From contig JAJHZJ010000696.1 of the NCBI GenBank assembly GCA_023548195.1, positions 1,737,843 to 1,801,842 of the forward strand: 64,000 nt of DNA. Direction: 5' to 3'. Below the pieces are notes generated by a model. It was not told where the DNA came from. It saw nothing but the letters and a program-made list of their open reading frames with translations, and made no database searches. Origin of the DNA: Bettongia penicillata ogilbyi. Taxonomy: Eukaryota; Chordata; Mammalia; Diprotodontia; Potoroidae. Positions 12,413-25,345 of the stretch are shown here, one piece after another. How positions within the stretch are numbered: position 1 is the stretch's first letter; the number at the start of each line of letters is the position of its first letter. A program made the position numbers and the translations under genes.

Positions 12413-12539
12413 CTGTCTCTGTTTCTCCTTCCTTCCTCTTCTCCCTATTCCCCTTTCCACAGTACTTTTTCCTTGCTGCATCTGAAATAGTAGTGAAGAG
12501 AAGACAAGAAATTTGAACTCAAATGATTCCTTGTCAGTG

Positions 12540-12660
12540 TGACCTTCAAGCTCATTAAATAACCATTGTTTAAGTACCTACTATGTGCCAGACACCCATT
12601 AGGGACACACATACAAATATGAGACAGGTCTTTCCCTCAGGCACTTCAAATATTCCAATG
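12540..12660 (-). repeat. L2-type 3' end fragment
   Basis: CATTGTTTAAGTACCTACTA, TGTGCCAGACACC, then TTCAAATATTCC after a gap. Confidence 0.6.
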
Positions 12661-13540
12661 CCCTGTCCTCAATAACAGCAGATCTTTCAACCCTGTGAGT
12701 TAGTTACAAATGGCAGTGTCTCCATTTTGCTAAAGAGGGAATTGTGACTTGAAAAGGACACAGCTCTTATTGTCAGATGTTGTCAGGATCAGAGGCCAGG
12801 TTTTTCCCAATTCACTCTACAACACACTCACTGTCTTTCCCTTTCTCTCACTTTCACTAGAGTCAAGGAAACACCATTTGGCACCTCTCCCTTCTCGTTC
12901 TGTTATGTTCTCCACTCGGCCACAGGGGCTTCCAAACTGGAAATAATGGGGCCTGTTAAGATTTTCATAGATCCCAATTGAAATCCCAAGGAGAGCTATC
13001 GATTAGGTTTTATTGGTTTCTCTTCCAGCACAGCCCTTACAGACATCATGAAAGGAAATAATTCCTGGGAAGGGATCAGGCATCCCCACTAAGTGTCAAC
13101 CAATGACCACGCGTGGGGCGGGCTGAAGCAACAACAAGGTACTGTGAGAGAAGGACTGGAGGGGGCATGTGCCAGGCAAGATGAAGCGCTACCAACACCT
13201 TGGCCACCTTCTCCTTGGAGATCCCAGTGGTGACAGCCTAGGTCCAGAACCCAAGAGACTTGGGAATAGCAGCACTTGTAACCCAGCGCCCTCAGACACC
13301 TCCCTGGAACACAAGCCAAGGATGCCCCTGCAGGTGCTACAGTCACAGCTAATGAGACCCCAGAAAGGAAGGTCCCTAAGCCTGGCACTGCCAAGTGGTT
13401 TGACATCAGAATCTGATATGATTTTATCCATGGAGATGGGTAGACTTTTATAAGAAGAAGCATCATAATCTACTTTGCTTCTGCATGCTAAAGCTCATGG
13501 AACTTTTTCCATATTACTTGTACCCGAGAACTTTCATTTG
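12661..13540. other. Intergenic DNA, no gene recognised
   Basis: Slightly GC-rich around 13090-13400. Overlapping frames on both strands (13089-13466 minus, 13169-13453 plus) have no domain and no flanking splice logic. Confidence 0.4.
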
Positions 13541-13650
13541 TGTAGATGGTGAGTTCCTTGAGATGAGGGTCTGTCTTGTTTTCTGTTTTATCCTCAGCAC
13601 ACAGCACAGTGTTTGGTGTATGGTGAATGCTTAATAAATACTGCATTCAT
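13541..13650 (+). repeat. L2-type 3' end
   Basis: GTGAGTTCCTTGAGATGAGG, CAGCACAGTGTTTGG and TGAATGCTTAATAAATACTG in order. Confidence 0.75.
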
Positions 13651-13734
13651 TCACTCACACACTCACACTATGCTCCAACCTATTCTGTACACGTTGGGTG
13701 CCCAATAGCACGAAAAGCAGCTTGTAACATCCCA

Positions 13735-14085
13735 GATTTAATCCAATCCAATGAACACTTATTAAATGCTTACGATATGCTGGCCACAACGCTGAGCTCT
13801 GGTGATCCAATGAATAAAAAGAAAAGACAGATTTAGAGATGGAAGGGACCTAGGAATTATTGTCCACCACCTTATTTCCCAAGAAAGAAACAAGCTCAGA
13901 GGGATACAGTGACTTGCCCAGAGTCACACAACTAATAAATTTCATTAGTAATATAATTTAAATTTAATATTAAAATAATATTTTTATTTTGATAATAACA
14001 GTTTAATAATGATTCATGGGATAATAGATTTAAGGTTGGAAGGAATATTAGAAGTCAGAGTCCAACCTTCTCATTCACCAATATT
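13735..14085 (-). repeat. L2-end and MIR-like fragments
   Basis: AATCCAATGAACACTTATTA (L2 end, 13743), then GTGACTTGCCCAGAGTCACA (MIR, 13909), then TAGATTTAAGGTTGGAAGGA (start of a second MIR-like copy, about 14027). An AT-rich stretch separates them. Confidence 0.6.
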
Positions 14086-14524
14086 ACTCTGTTTTTCAGC
14101 ACTAATTTGGCTGTAAGATGATTTTATGACCTTTCATCACCATCTGTCTTGAAAAGACTGTTGTGCTACAGTGTTTCATTTGCTAAAATGAGCAGCCAAT
14201 GATACTGTAATCCACAAACAAATCACATAGTCACAACTAATTCTTTTTGGCACTGAACAGATCGCCTAATGCTGTGCTCTCATTAAAAGGTTTTAATACA
14301 CAGGATTATGTCCTAAGCCTCATTGAGCCTTTGCAAATGGAATCTTCCGTGCTAAATTAATGACTGTGTGAAACAGAGTCCCTGGAATTAGAGGCACGGT
14401 CAAGCGAGGAACGATAGCCTCAGCTAACCCTTTGTGGAGAGACTTTCACTACTTCTGGTAAACTCCCAGGTTTTACTCCAGGGATCTATCATCAATTTCT
14501 CTTTAGATGATCTATACTTACTCA

Positions 14525-14785
14525 AGTGAAACCTGGCAACAACAATTATTAAGTAACTACTAAGTGCTAGGTTTGGGGATACCAAGAAATGCAAAAGCCT
14601 GGTGCCTGCCCTTGAGGAGTTCATGGTCTAACAAGGGAGACACGTGCAAACAGCTCTGTTTATGTAAGATACACGCAGGGTAAATGGGAAGGTAACTCAA
14701 GAGGCAGATGCTAGCAGTTGGAGGAGGGAGATTTGACCTGAGTTTCCAAAGAAGCTAGGGAAGTCTGTCGCTCCCTCTTATCTCC
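14525..14785 (-). repeat. L2-type 3' end
   Basis: AATTATTAAGTAACTACTAA, then GTGCCTGCCCTTGAGGAGTT and GGGAGACACGTGCAAACAGC. Confidence 0.65.
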
Positions 14786-14809
14786 AGGAGTAAATAGAAA
14801 ATCTGTTTG

Positions 14810-14990
14810 GCTTTTGAAGCCCTTCCCAAGCTGGCCTCTTCCTGTTCGCCTTCCTCCCCTCCATGTTGAGAATCTACTGCCAATGGTCTCCTTGCTATTG
14901 CTTGCATGACATACTCCATCTCTTAACTCTGCCTTTTCGCTGGTTGCCCCCTATGCCTGGAATTCTTTCACTTCTCCCATCCTCCAGCAG
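14810..14990 (+). repeat. L2-clade ORF2 C-terminal fragment
   Basis: AAGCCCTTCCCAAGCTGGCC and TATGCCTGGAATTCTTTCAC match the end of the L2-clade coding region; it carries stops. Confidence 0.55.
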
Positions 14991-15337
14991 TGGGGATTGG
15001 ACTGGAAGTAGGACTTAGTGGATTGGGAGACATGAACATTCCTTGTACCTGTGGGCTTTACCTGCCCAGTGGAGGCAGTTGGTCAATAGTTGATGTTGGG
15101 AGGATGGCAGACTCATTCTCCATAGGGATTGTTCCATAGGCTCCTTCATAGGCTCCTCTTGGTGATGGCTGTCAGGGACGGGCTGGAATAGTATGGGGTG
15201 CATGGTTAATCTTGGGTTCAGGATTTTGGCCTGTCTCCATAGGACTCTGAGGGGAGATGGTGGTAAGGTGATTTAATTTTTCCAGCACATACTACCTCCT
15301 ATCTCTTCCAACAGATGCTCTGCTACTTCAGCTGTAT

Positions 15338-15449
15338 GGTCTCCATCTCTGTCTCTCTGTCTTTTTCTGTCTGTCTCTGCCTGTTTGTCTCTCTCTGTCT
15401 CCCTCCATCTCTCTCTGTTTCTCTCTCTGCCTCTCTCTTTCTCTCTCTT
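15338..15449 (+). repeat. CT/CTGT-rich low-complexity tract
   Basis: TCTCTGTCTCTCTGTC repeats on the + strand. Confidence 0.9.
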
Positions 15450-15481
15450 AAACTTTTGTCTTTATTAAATATGTGAGTCCA

Positions 15482-15684
15482 AGGCGGCAGAGTGGTACAG
15501 TGGATACTGTCAGCCTTGGAGTCGGGAAGACCTGAGATTAAATTCTGCCTCAGACACTAGCAGTGTGACCCTGGGCAAGGAATCTCTAAGATGAGAATAG
15601 CAATAACATCTACCTTCCAGGGCTGTCGTGAGGATCAGATGAGCTGATATTCATAAAGTGTTTTACAAACCTTGATGAATACTG
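15482..15684 (+). repeat. tRNA-headed marsupial SINE
   Basis: AGGCGGCAGAGTGGTACAGT head, AGTGTGACCCTGGGCAAGG core, and a MIR-like tail ACCTTCCAGGGCTGTCGTGA. Confidence 0.85.
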
Positions 15685-16509
15685 TTTACTACTGGCCCCT
15701 AGTAGTAGCCCTTGGCCTGTTTTGCACTCACTGGGAGAATCCAAATTGGATCTACAAACCCTCAAAAAAACAGAATTCTTCCTCCCTGGGCTTCCATCTT
15801 TCCTTTACAATCTTTCTGTTTGTATTTGAGTATATAGAACTAGTAAAGATTTGATTGCTATATGGCTTTAATATAAAACATAATTGTATTTGATTATGGT
15901 TTTTAATTAATGATATGGTTTTAATATAGTTTCAAATGTCAGGAACCGAAAAAGTGAAAAAAAAAACCAAACCAACAACTCTAAAAGAGATAATTCTAAA
16001 AAATGGCTGCCCTGTTTGCAGCCAGACATGGGCTTTCTCCCCCTCTTACCTTATTCTCTTTTGGGATGCATGATATCAGGAGTCAGATGAAGTGAGATAT
16101 AAGGTGACTGGGTATTTACTCCCCTCTGGGAGGATTCCCAAGCCAGTTTCACCGGCAACCAACCATTGCTTTCCTGTCCGATGGGCACTAATAGGCTCCA
16201 GACTCTTCCACACATCGTGATGCCTCTAGTGTCTGGGGCTCCTCTTCCTCCTCCCTGCAGTCACAGGGAATGAAAGAGTTTGACCTAAGGACCTAAGAGT
16301 TCTTCCTGGTCCCCCCACTCCTCCCGCCCACATAGCTACCATTCCCCATCCCTTTCAAATTTGAAGTCCTTCCTCCTCAACAAGGGGGGAACTTTTTCAC
16401 TCTCCTCAAATCCAACAAGGACCAGAAGATCTCCCAGCAAAATCTACCAGTAATCTGACCACTTCCCAGACCTCCAGTTCCTGATTATCTCTGTGAGGAG
16501 GGATACAAT
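15685..16509. other. Intergenic DNA, nothing recognised
   Basis: AT-rich to about 16000, then more GC-rich with no coding potential I can support. Confidence 0.4.
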
Positions 16510-17260
16510 GACTTAGCACTACTCCAAAGGAAATGACGACTGAAAATTCAGAGAAGCTTGGAAGGATTTAGATGGCGCATTGTTTGCCTTCTCAATAGAA
16601 GAGCAGTAGGAAGGAGGAAGGGAATTTGGAACTCAACATTTTAAAAGTGAATGTTAAAGATAAATCAAATTTTAAAAAGAAAGACAATGTGAATTGATGA
16701 AGAATGAAATAAGTAGAACCAGAAAAACAATATGCACAGTCACCGCCAAATAAATGAAAGTAACAACCCCTCGCCACCTCCCCGAACTTTCCTCAAACTA
16801 AATGTTGTGTATTTGTAATGAAGCTTGACCTCGGAAAAGAGATGAGAAAAAATGTCCCTCCCTCCCATTGAAGAGGCAAGGGACTGCAGAGACAAAACAT
16901 TGTGTAGGTTGTCATTTCAGTGATATGCTGGTAAATGTTTAACAACCATCTCTCCAGAAGATAAAAGGTACACACAACACAGTTTTAAACTTAATCTATG
17001 TGAAATTGTTTTCCATCGTTTAAGTCTGCTCTAGACAATTGACAGAACAATAAATTAAGCCCTGAGTTATATTGTGTTTGCCAAAATCTGAGGTGTAACT
17101 GTTCCTACTGATAATTTGACAATCAGCTCTTAAGAGCCAGTATGAATTGCCCTAACACATCCCTAGTTGTCAGATTTGGTTGATGTGAAGGTGAGTTTTG
17201 CTAAACTGTCTTTTTTATTCTTGGTTAAAAGTGATGATTCATTGGGCAAGTGAAGGGCTT
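16510..17260 (+). repeat. Nested L1 3' ends
   Basis: An outer L1 3' UTR (GAAAATTCAGAGAAGCTTGG ... GATGAAGAATGAAATAAGTA ... GAAGCTTGACCTCGGAAAAG ... TTTGCTAAACTGTC) is broken by a second terminal L1 tail at about 16575-16678 (TTCTCAATAGAAGAGC to AAATCAAATTTTAAAAAG). It is interrupted again between about 16936 and 17150. Confidence 0.65.
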
Positions 17261-17800
17261 GAAAGGAGCAGGCTATGCTTGACCTCAGAGAACTGAACTA
17301 GGATTTTGTAGAGAGCCTTGAAATAAGGGAAGAAAATAAATCTTAACAATTCAAACTATCCAATAGTAGAATTAGATGCTTTGTGATGCAGTAGATACCC
17401 TCTAAATAGAGGTCTTCAGTTAAAGATTGACTGACCAATGTTGTCAGGGATATTAGAGGAATAATTAAGCAGAGATGTGTAAAAAAAGGAGATTGGACAA
17501 GAGGACCTCCAAGGTGTAGCTCTAAATCTATGATCCTAATAGGTTTGTCAGGAGCAAGACAGAGGGAGAGAGGGATAAACAGTGTATTACGGTCAGAGGG
17601 AAGAATTTCACAGTTTGTTAGCGTAAGAGTTGAATAGTTTGTGGAGCTGGTGAAGTCTAAGGCATGAAGATTCAGGCTCTTCCCCTCCCAGACTGATATT
17701 CTTGTGATGGTACGTTAGTCTATTTTTTGTTTCAATTCTTACCTAGCCCTTAATTATTGAATTAGTGTTGTTTCAGACAAACTGAGGCCTGCAAAGACCT
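17261..17800. other. Intergenic DNA, little recognised
   Basis: A MIR-like 3' fragment may be present at 17500-17540 (AGGTGTAGCTCTAAATCTAT). The rest is unclassified. Confidence 0.4.
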
Positions 17801-17804
17801 TAAT

Positions 17805-18025
17805 TTAGGAAGACCAAGGTCATCCATTGCAATGGCCATCACCATTCACCTTGATTTTTGTCTTGCCACTAGGTTCCAATGACTCTAAAGGAAAGAGTGA
17901 GGCTGACAACTTTGTGCGGCTCTGCCTTATTTAAGTCCAACTCATGAGAAAGTTAAGATATCATCCTCGTGATGTCATTGGATGTCACTTCTCTTCATGA
18001 AAGAAGAATCAACATCAAAAACTCT
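17805..18025 (+). repeat. Headless copy of composite marsupial SINE (3' module only)
   Basis: AAGGTCATCCATTGCAATGG, GAAAGAGTGAGGCTGACAAC, CTGCCTTATTTAAGTCCAAC and CGTGATGTCATTGG. This is the same module as the tails of the minus-strand SINEs at 51060 and 57575, and as the copy at 46160. Confidence 0.75.
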
Positions 18026-18094
18026 GTGGGCGGTTGAGAAGTCTTGGATAGAACATGATGAGGTGAGTTGCATGGAGGTGATGAGCTAGAAGGC

Positions 18095-18215
18095 TGGGGT
18101 ACTTGAGGGGTCATCTTAAATATGTCTCCTCCCCTCTGGGCATAGTCTGGTTCATCAGCTGGTGCTGGCCTAGAGCCTTAGAGGTCTCTTCTAGTTCTAA
18201 GATTCTGTGAACAGT
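18095..18215 (+). repeat. MIR-like fragment
   Basis: GCCTTAGAGGTCTCTTCTAG and TAAGATTCTGTGAACAG match the 3' half of a CORE-SINE. Confidence 0.5.
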
Positions 18216-18964
18216 CAACCTCAGTGTGGGGGGAACTGAGGAGATTCTCCCCAGCCCATGGCATGACTGCCACATGACCTGACATAGGGAATGTAACTTA
18301 AAGTTGATATGTGTAACTGGGAGTGCCAAAGGAAGCAGCATATAAATTTTGGAAGAAATAATGAACCATGTAGTTGGGGCAAAAAGCCTTATCTTAAACT
18401 CCTTAACAGAGGAAGTGTATGTCCTCAAGGATCTGGCCAGTCCTTGAGCACATACATCAAAATAGACATCTGTAACTTCAGCCAAGTTCCTTCTTTGCTC
18501 TACGGTCGTTTCTCTGGAGCTACATATATAAAGGGACAGAATGAGAGAAGGATCTTTGAAGGTCTTTTGCTTCAGAAGTGGGGACATCTACTTCTGATTC
18601 TTCCAGCCAGGACCCTACAGACTGCCCTCCCCTTTTGAAGCCTCCTCGGTCATGTTAGGTGATGAAATTCCACCTGGTTGGTGATGAATTTCTTCTCTTT
18701 TTCTATTCTGATTTAACTATTATCTGTTAGATTATATGCATACACTTGCTAACTTTCACTATTTGTAGTATTGCTGAACAAAACTTAATTGTCTGTTAAG
18801 CTTGTTTGAATGCATGCCTTTGTATCTTAAGATCCGAACCCAAAGTGAAAGTGCTGCCCAGTCCGTAATCCCTTTCGATTACACTCAGATTCAGGGAAAA
18901 AATTCTTTCCAGGGATATGGAGACTAAAAAGGATTGGGAATCCCTGATCTGATCCAACCCCTAA

Positions 18965-19085
18965 ATTGGATAGGGAAAATGGAGAAGGAAATGGTAAGCC
19001 ACTCTAGTATATTTGCCAAGAAAACCCATCAACATATGATGGTTCATAGGGTCACAAAAATCAGACATAACTGAATAACAGAAGG
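18965..19085 (+). repeat. tRNA-headed SINE, 3' part
   Basis: GGAGAAGGAAATGGTAAGCC, ATATTTGCCAAGAAAACCC and GGTCACAAAAATCAGACATA. The tRNA head is missing. Confidence 0.8.
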
Positions 19086-19089
19086 AGAA

Positions 19090-20565
19090 ATGAAGGTACA
19101 GGTAAGAGAGGGCACACAGAGAGGGTCTAAGTCAGGATTCAGACCCAGGTCTTGAGAAAACACTATGCTTTCTTGTATGCCCATTTCTATTGTGTTCTGA
19201 ATGAGCATGATCCCTAATTGAGGTAGGGCTAGTTGTTTGCATATCTAAGTGACTTAAGTAAATATGGCATTTCTGATCCTGCTGCCAAGAGCTCAGAAGT
19301 GTTTATGTGTGGGGGGTGGGGATGCGTGAGGGTTATGGGCCATGGGCCGTGGGCGTGCTGCAAGCTTGAACAACAAAAAAATACATATATCATAAAAATC
19401 CACTAATCTGAACAGCAGAATTCATGGCAGATGACTTTGCAGAAACTACTCCAGCAAGATTTCTCTTTTCTTTGCATCACTATAGTCCTTCATAATTACC
19501 CATTCTTTCCTACCCCTGGGGTACATGACTAAGATTTTGTACTTTCAATTATGAAGTGATTGAATCCTTCATGGACTCATGCCACCATAATCCTTATGAG
19601 GAAGTGGAGGGTGGGAGAGAGTGGCTATGGATATCCTAACCTCTATATGCTCAGCAGTCATCCACTCATCCATTCAGAGCCTAAAGAACATATGCAATTT
19701 AGAGATTCCTCATGTTGCTACCACTGACATCAAACAGACACTTCTCACTGGGAAAACCCAGAATTTTCAGGTAACCTTGCCTTTCTCCCCAGAATAAAGA
19801 AATTAGAATAAAATGTCTTAATGCATGCTTTCATTATGTTCTGAATAACCACGTCTCTACCTGGGATAGGACTCTCTACTCCAGTTAATAACTAACTGCT
19901 TACAGAATGTGTATGGACATTTGGGGGGAGGGGGAATCTGTGCAACTCATTCATTCATTAAATGAATATTTATTAAGTACCTACTGTGTGTAACAAGTAT
20001 GCTCTGACCTAAAGTCAGGCAAGCTGCATTATGTTTCAGGTTCTAGGTCACTCTGAGGAGTTCGTGGGTTGCCTTACCTCTCTAAATTTATGCCCTCACT
20101 AGCTATTTTCCCCAATTTATTAGGGGGCCAGTGAATAGAATCCCAATTTCATTTAACACCAAATAGCTTTTTAAAAGATATCTATTTCACATATAACAAG
20201 AACAAACATGCTAAAAAAAAATTCCCCAATAGCTTTGGGGAACATAACCCATAATTCCCTTCCTACATAGCATTTGGTCCCACCATGTCCATGTCCAGAT
20301 CCTGGATGACTGTTGCATGAAGACTCCCATTGTCTGGAGTTCCCAGGGTCACTCCCTTGCTCCTCAGGGCATCTATACTATGCTGACTGCAAGAGGTGGC
20401 CTCGATTCTGACGTCTGGATTCCTGGTACTATCTACCTGCCTTTCTAGAATGTTTTAGAATTTCCAAGGTGGAGGGAGGGGGAATCTTAAAATGACCTAA
20501 TGGTGCTTATTCTGGCATTAGTAAATTAGTTTCTGTGGTTGGTTGGTCTTACTTTGAGGGAACTG
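19090..20565. other. Intergenic DNA, mostly unclassified
   Basis: Contains a short L2-type end at about 19945-19995 (ATTAAATGAATATTTATTAA, then CTACTGTGTG). I recognise no gene. Confidence 0.4.
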
Positions 20566-20569
20566 TGTA

Positions 20570-21175
20570 AAAGAGGGGACAGAGGCAAAGACTAATACTA
20601 TGGTAAAGAATGATATTACAGCAAAAAGATTTGTGGCAGCTTTTTGTGTGTGTGTGTGGTGGCAAAGAATTGGAAAGTGAGGAGATGTCCATCAAGTGGA
20701 GAATGACTGAACAATAGCATATGATTGTGGCGGGAAATGGTTGTCCAGTAAGAATTGATCAAGGGAGAGAAACATGGGAAGACTTGTACAAACTGATGTA
20801 GAGTGAAGTGAACAGAGCTAGGAGAAAAATTTACACAGCAACAATAATATTGTAAAGCTCATCAACTGAGAATGATCTAGTAACTGATCCACACAAAGAA
20901 AGACCATAACTCTTGGCGATAAGTGTTAGCCACCTCCAGCTAGAGATATGATGAACTCAGTGCAGACTGAAATGTATTTTTCCCTCTTTCCTTTTTCTTT
21001 TCTCCCCTTCCCACCACAGAACTTGACTACTATGGATATTTGTTTTGTATAACTTTATAATTGTGATAGGTTTTGGTTTCTTGCCTTCTTAATGAAAGAG
21101 GAAAGAGCAGAGAGAGGGAGAGAATTTGGACCTGAAAGTAAAAGTGAATTTAAAATAAAATAAAACATTTTTAAA
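20570..21175 (+). repeat. L1 3' UTR
   Basis: GTGGTGGCAAAGAATTGGAA, GATGTCCATCAAGTGGAGAA and TGATGTAGAGTGAAGTGAAC, ending in GGAGAGAATTTGG and an A-rich AAATAAAATAAAAC tail. 5' truncated, with a (GT)n interruption at 20645. Confidence 0.85.
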
Positions 21176-22645
21176 AGAATGCTATTCCAGATGGATGGCC
21201 CCAAGATGCTATGGAAGAGGACTGGTGTGAATCCTTCTCAAGTTCCCAGGATTTATTATGTGACTAAGACTTTTTTTCAGTTAGTGGCTTACAATGGCTG
21301 CCCAGAGTCTCTTTTTTTCCCCTTAAAACTCATTTTCATTCAATCTGAAAGGTCATGAGGAAGATGTGAGGTTTATTCCAAGGAGTCTGTTGTTTCTTCC
21401 TGTGAAAAATCATGCTTGATCTTTCCTCTGGGAGGTGGAAATGTAAACATTTTTATTTTTGTAAATCAAAGGAAGAAGATACTTGCTAATCTCTTTGAGC
21501 ATTGCCTTGGACTTCCCCCAGAGGCCAAAGAAAACTAATTTCTAAGGCTTGGATGCAATTTCTTGAAGGAAAAAAATAGGTGGGGCTAGGAAGGTTGGGG
21601 GAAGGAGGGAGAAAGGGAAGAGGAACATCAATGGCTAGGAGGCAAAAGACACGGGCATTTTCATTGGCTAAGCACATTTCATATGAGCCATGGGAGAATG
21701 TTCATTCCGGAATCGTTGTGTATTAAGTGAATCTCTTTAAGACTCCCAGGCGCTACAAACTGCATCGTCCTGTATGACCCAGGCTATTCTAAAAGTCATT
21801 CATTCGTAAGCATCTGGAGAACTCTTTGAACAGACAGAATCTGGTCATTCTGGGAGCTTCCATCTCCTCCAAGACAAGTTTCTACTTCTCCAATTCTTTG
21901 GTCTAACATCCTCATCAGTGGCTGCCAAGAAGACACAAACCAGTGGATGACGTCTGAGATAATGAGGTATGAAAAATAAGCTTCTGGGTGCTAAGAAATG
22001 TACTGTTTTGTCAAGGAATTAACTTCATCACCTAGAGGTAATTAACATCCAAGTTTTCTTCTGGAATTACCTGACAGCCAGGGCAAACCTGAATTGCTTT
22101 TAAAAAAAGGCAAAAACATCTGTTCTCTTTATTTGAAATCTGTCTAAGCAGTCCTCATCCAAATCTCTTGTCTGTTTGACTATTTTCCTGAGTAACAGCC
22201 TGTCTTTTGCACCCTATCAGCTGTTTGTACAGGTTTTGCAAGTGACCTACTTGTACTTGTTGACTTTCTCCACCTTTTGACACTAGGGTGGGGGAGAGAT
22301 ATCAGAAATGGGAACATGAATATGATCCTTCATCCTTGACTCTTGAAATGTGTCATGGATAAGAGAAAGAAGAAAAATCGTGCAGAAAGTCAATTTCCAG
22401 TGTTTCAAATGATTACCAGGAATACTTATGGGCAGGGAATGGAATTCTTAAGTGTCTTATAGTAAAATTATAAAGTGATTTGCAGACTCAAGATAGAAGC
22501 GCTAGAGTGGTGTCCTCAGCCCACAGGGCAGAGAGGTAGGCAGAGGCTAATGAAATCTTCCTGTATGAAGGTAAGTGTTGTAGCAGGACAAGCTCATCCC
22601 TGCTCCGATCATAACTGAGGTGTGCTTTGCTTTATGGCTTCTACA
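21176..22645. other. Intergenic DNA, nothing recognised
   Basis: AT-rich unique-looking sequence without supported coding frames. Confidence 0.4.
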
Positions 22646-22649
22646 ATGA

Positions 22650-22945
22650 GCAAGAATATTGGCCCTTGGAAGGCAGCCAGGGTGGCAAGGATACTCAATC
22701 ACACGAGCAATGAGTGGGTGGAAGATTTATACCTGATATAAGGAAAAGCTCCCTAAAAATTAAAGCTGTCTCAAAGTTTAATGGGCTATCTTGGGGAGGT
22801 AATGACTTTCTTTTCGCTGGAAGTCTGCAAGCAAAAGTTTGATGGCCACTTATCAAAGATGTTGTGGGAGGGAGGGTGGGCCTTACCCAGAGACAGGTAG
22901 TGAGATGGCCTCAGAGGTCCCTCCCAACTCTGAGATTCTGTGTTT
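22650..22945 (+). repeat. CR1/L3-type LINE 3' end
   Basis: AAGATTTATACCTGATATAA, TTTAATGGGCTATCTTGGG, TTTGATGGCCACTTATC and GGTCCCTCCCAACTCTGAGA keep the order of the CR1/L3 terminus. A second copy lies at 47370-47695. Confidence 0.7.
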
Positions 22946-23432
22946 CTATCCATGCCTACAATCAGGGAACACTGTTACTGAGTTAACTGACAAGCAATCA
23001 GGTCATCAGTGAAACATTTAAAATGAGAAGGCAAATAATTGATGGAGAAGAATTGCAGTATCCGGTAATAATTAGTTTTCAATCTTGAACCTTCTATTGT
23101 TTAATTTCAGGAGGAACTCCTCTCTCCTCTCAAGTACTACAACTCCATGCCAAAGCCTTGGCAGTTTCAACCATGATTTAAAACTTTTATTGTTTTACCT
23201 CCTGGGAAGCAGTGTGCCATATTGGATAAAGGGTCAAACCCAGGATTCAGGAGAAAAAGAAAGGCTTCTGACACACACTGGCTTTGTGGTCATAGACATC
23301 ATTTAACCTCTGAGGGCCTCAGGCAGTCTTCTAATACTACAGGTTATAGATAAGTTGCAGATCTGAGTTGGTGAAAGAAGTTTCCATACCAAGAGTTCCC
23401 ACACAAATAAAATTATAGATGGGGAGAAGAAA

Positions 23433-23552
23433 ATGAAGGAAGGAAAGAAGGAAGAAAGGAAGAAAGAAAAAAGAAAGAAAGAAGGAAAGAGAGAAAGAAA
23501 AAGAAGACAGAAAGGGAGAAAGAAAGGAAGAGAAGGAAAGAAAGGAAGAATT
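23433..23552 (+). repeat. (GAAA)n/(GGAA)n polypurine tract
   Basis: About 120 nt of purines in irregular GAAAG units. Confidence 0.95.
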
Positions 23553-23699
23553 TTACCACCCAGAGTGTATCTCCTGGAGGGGGCAGGGACCATGCCTTGT
23601 ATATCTCATAGTTGTTATTCGACATATATTGACTGATATTTAGCATAAAGTTCAGCAAAAATGAATTTTTAAATGAGACATAATTTAAATTTAAATAAT

Positions 23700-23885
23700 A
23701 GATTTCAAGCTCTAAGGAGTTTTAGAAGTCATTTAGTACAACTGTCTCATTTTCCAGATGAGAAAATTGTGACCCATATTTTGAGTGACCTGTCCAAGGT
23801 CCTTCAAGTAAGGTAGTGGAGCCTGAGTTCAGATTCTTTGATTCTCATCATTCTTTCTATTGTATTACACTACTGATCTTAATTC
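23700..23885 (-). repeat. MIR-like SINE
   Basis: CATTTTCCAGATGAGAAAAT, then TGACCTGTCCAAGG, and a diverged reversed head. Confidence 0.65.
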
Positions 23886-24850
23886 CCTACAAGAATTGGT
23901 GTCTGAGTAAGATACTCCATTTCCTTCTCTCTGTTGTTTCAGTTTAGTATTGTCAACAAGGACTAGAATTATATCCAAGGGCAACCCTAGCCACTAAACG
24001 GAAAGCAGACTATATAATAGTTTTTATAGGAAATGACTGATTCCTTCATTCCAGGTTGTATTGGAGAAGAGGAGATTATCATAGGTGGTATAGGAAGCTC
24101 TAAATCCTACATTTTCTCAGTGAAATTGCCTTGATAATACCATGCTCTCACTCATAGAAGGAAAGGATCTTTGAAAATTAAAACACTAGATCATTCATGG
24201 ATGATACCATCCAAAGACTCGGCATTTATTTTCCTGCATCATTTATTCAGCTCAGGAAATTATGGTGGTGTCTTAGTCTGCTAATAAAACAGCAGGATGT
24301 GTCACTGGCTATCAGGGAGGGAAAGTACTTACCCTTCCCTATGTGTTTAACATCAGCGATATTCTTGAAATTGTGGAAATCCATCAGTCATTGCCAGGGA
24401 AAAGGGGGATAGGGTGGGATGTTATTTTGAGAATCAAATGAGATGATATGTGTACAGTACTTTAGAAACCTTAAAACAATCTATAAATGTGAGTGCTGTG
24501 CTCTCTAATGGCAGGTAGCTACTGCTGATAACAATGAGGAGGATGAAGATGATGCTGTTGATGAAGATGAAGATAAATAATGTGAAAGTCACATGTAAAA
24601 AACTACATAGGCTCAGCTCAAGGGCCACCTCCTACAAGTGACTTTTCTTGCTTCCCCCTAGTGGCTAGTGTTCCTCCCAAATCATTTTTCACTTTTTGCA
24701 TACATTTTGTTTTTATTTATCAGTGTACAGCTTGTGTCTTTTCCCAACCTACCCCTCCTCTGGAATGTAAGCATCTCCGGAGCAGGTTTTTTTCTCTGTG
24801 TCCCAAATGCCTAGCCCAGTGCTGGTGTAATAGAAACAAAACATACAACT

Positions 24851-25090
24851 TGATTGGTGCAGTGGATAGAGCACTGAGCATATAGTCAGGAAGGCCCATG
24901 TTCAAATCTGGCCTTGGACACTTCCTGTGTGACCCTGGGCAAGTCACTTAACCTCTGTCAGCCTCAATTTTCTCAACTGTAAAATGGGGATTGTAATAAC
25001 ACCTACCTCCAAGAATTGTTGGGAGGGTTAAGTGAGATCATATTTGTACATAGTAGATATTTCATAAATGCTTGTATGAATGAATGAAAC
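24851..25090 (+). repeat. MIR-tailed SINE
   Basis: GTGCAGTGGATAGAGCACTG head, GTGACCCTGGGCAAGTCACT, AAAATGGGGATTGTAATAAC and a TTCATAAATGCTTGTATGAA tail. Confidence 0.9.
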
Positions 25091-25345
25091 TACAGTCTAG
25101 TACATCGCAGACATAGTAAGTGCTTAATACATGTTGCTTGTGTGAATGTATGAATGAATTAATGAAACTATTAAAAACAAAGACAAGCCCAAATTCTTTC
25201 AACAGTGATAAAAATAGGCAGTGTGAATGTCAACTTTCACAACCCAGGTGCTAAAACCTGTTTCTATCTTTTTCTGTCATGCCTCACATGGAGTCCATGA
25301 ACAAACAACTTAGGTTCCTTTAAAAAGTCAACTCCAGCCAGTCCA

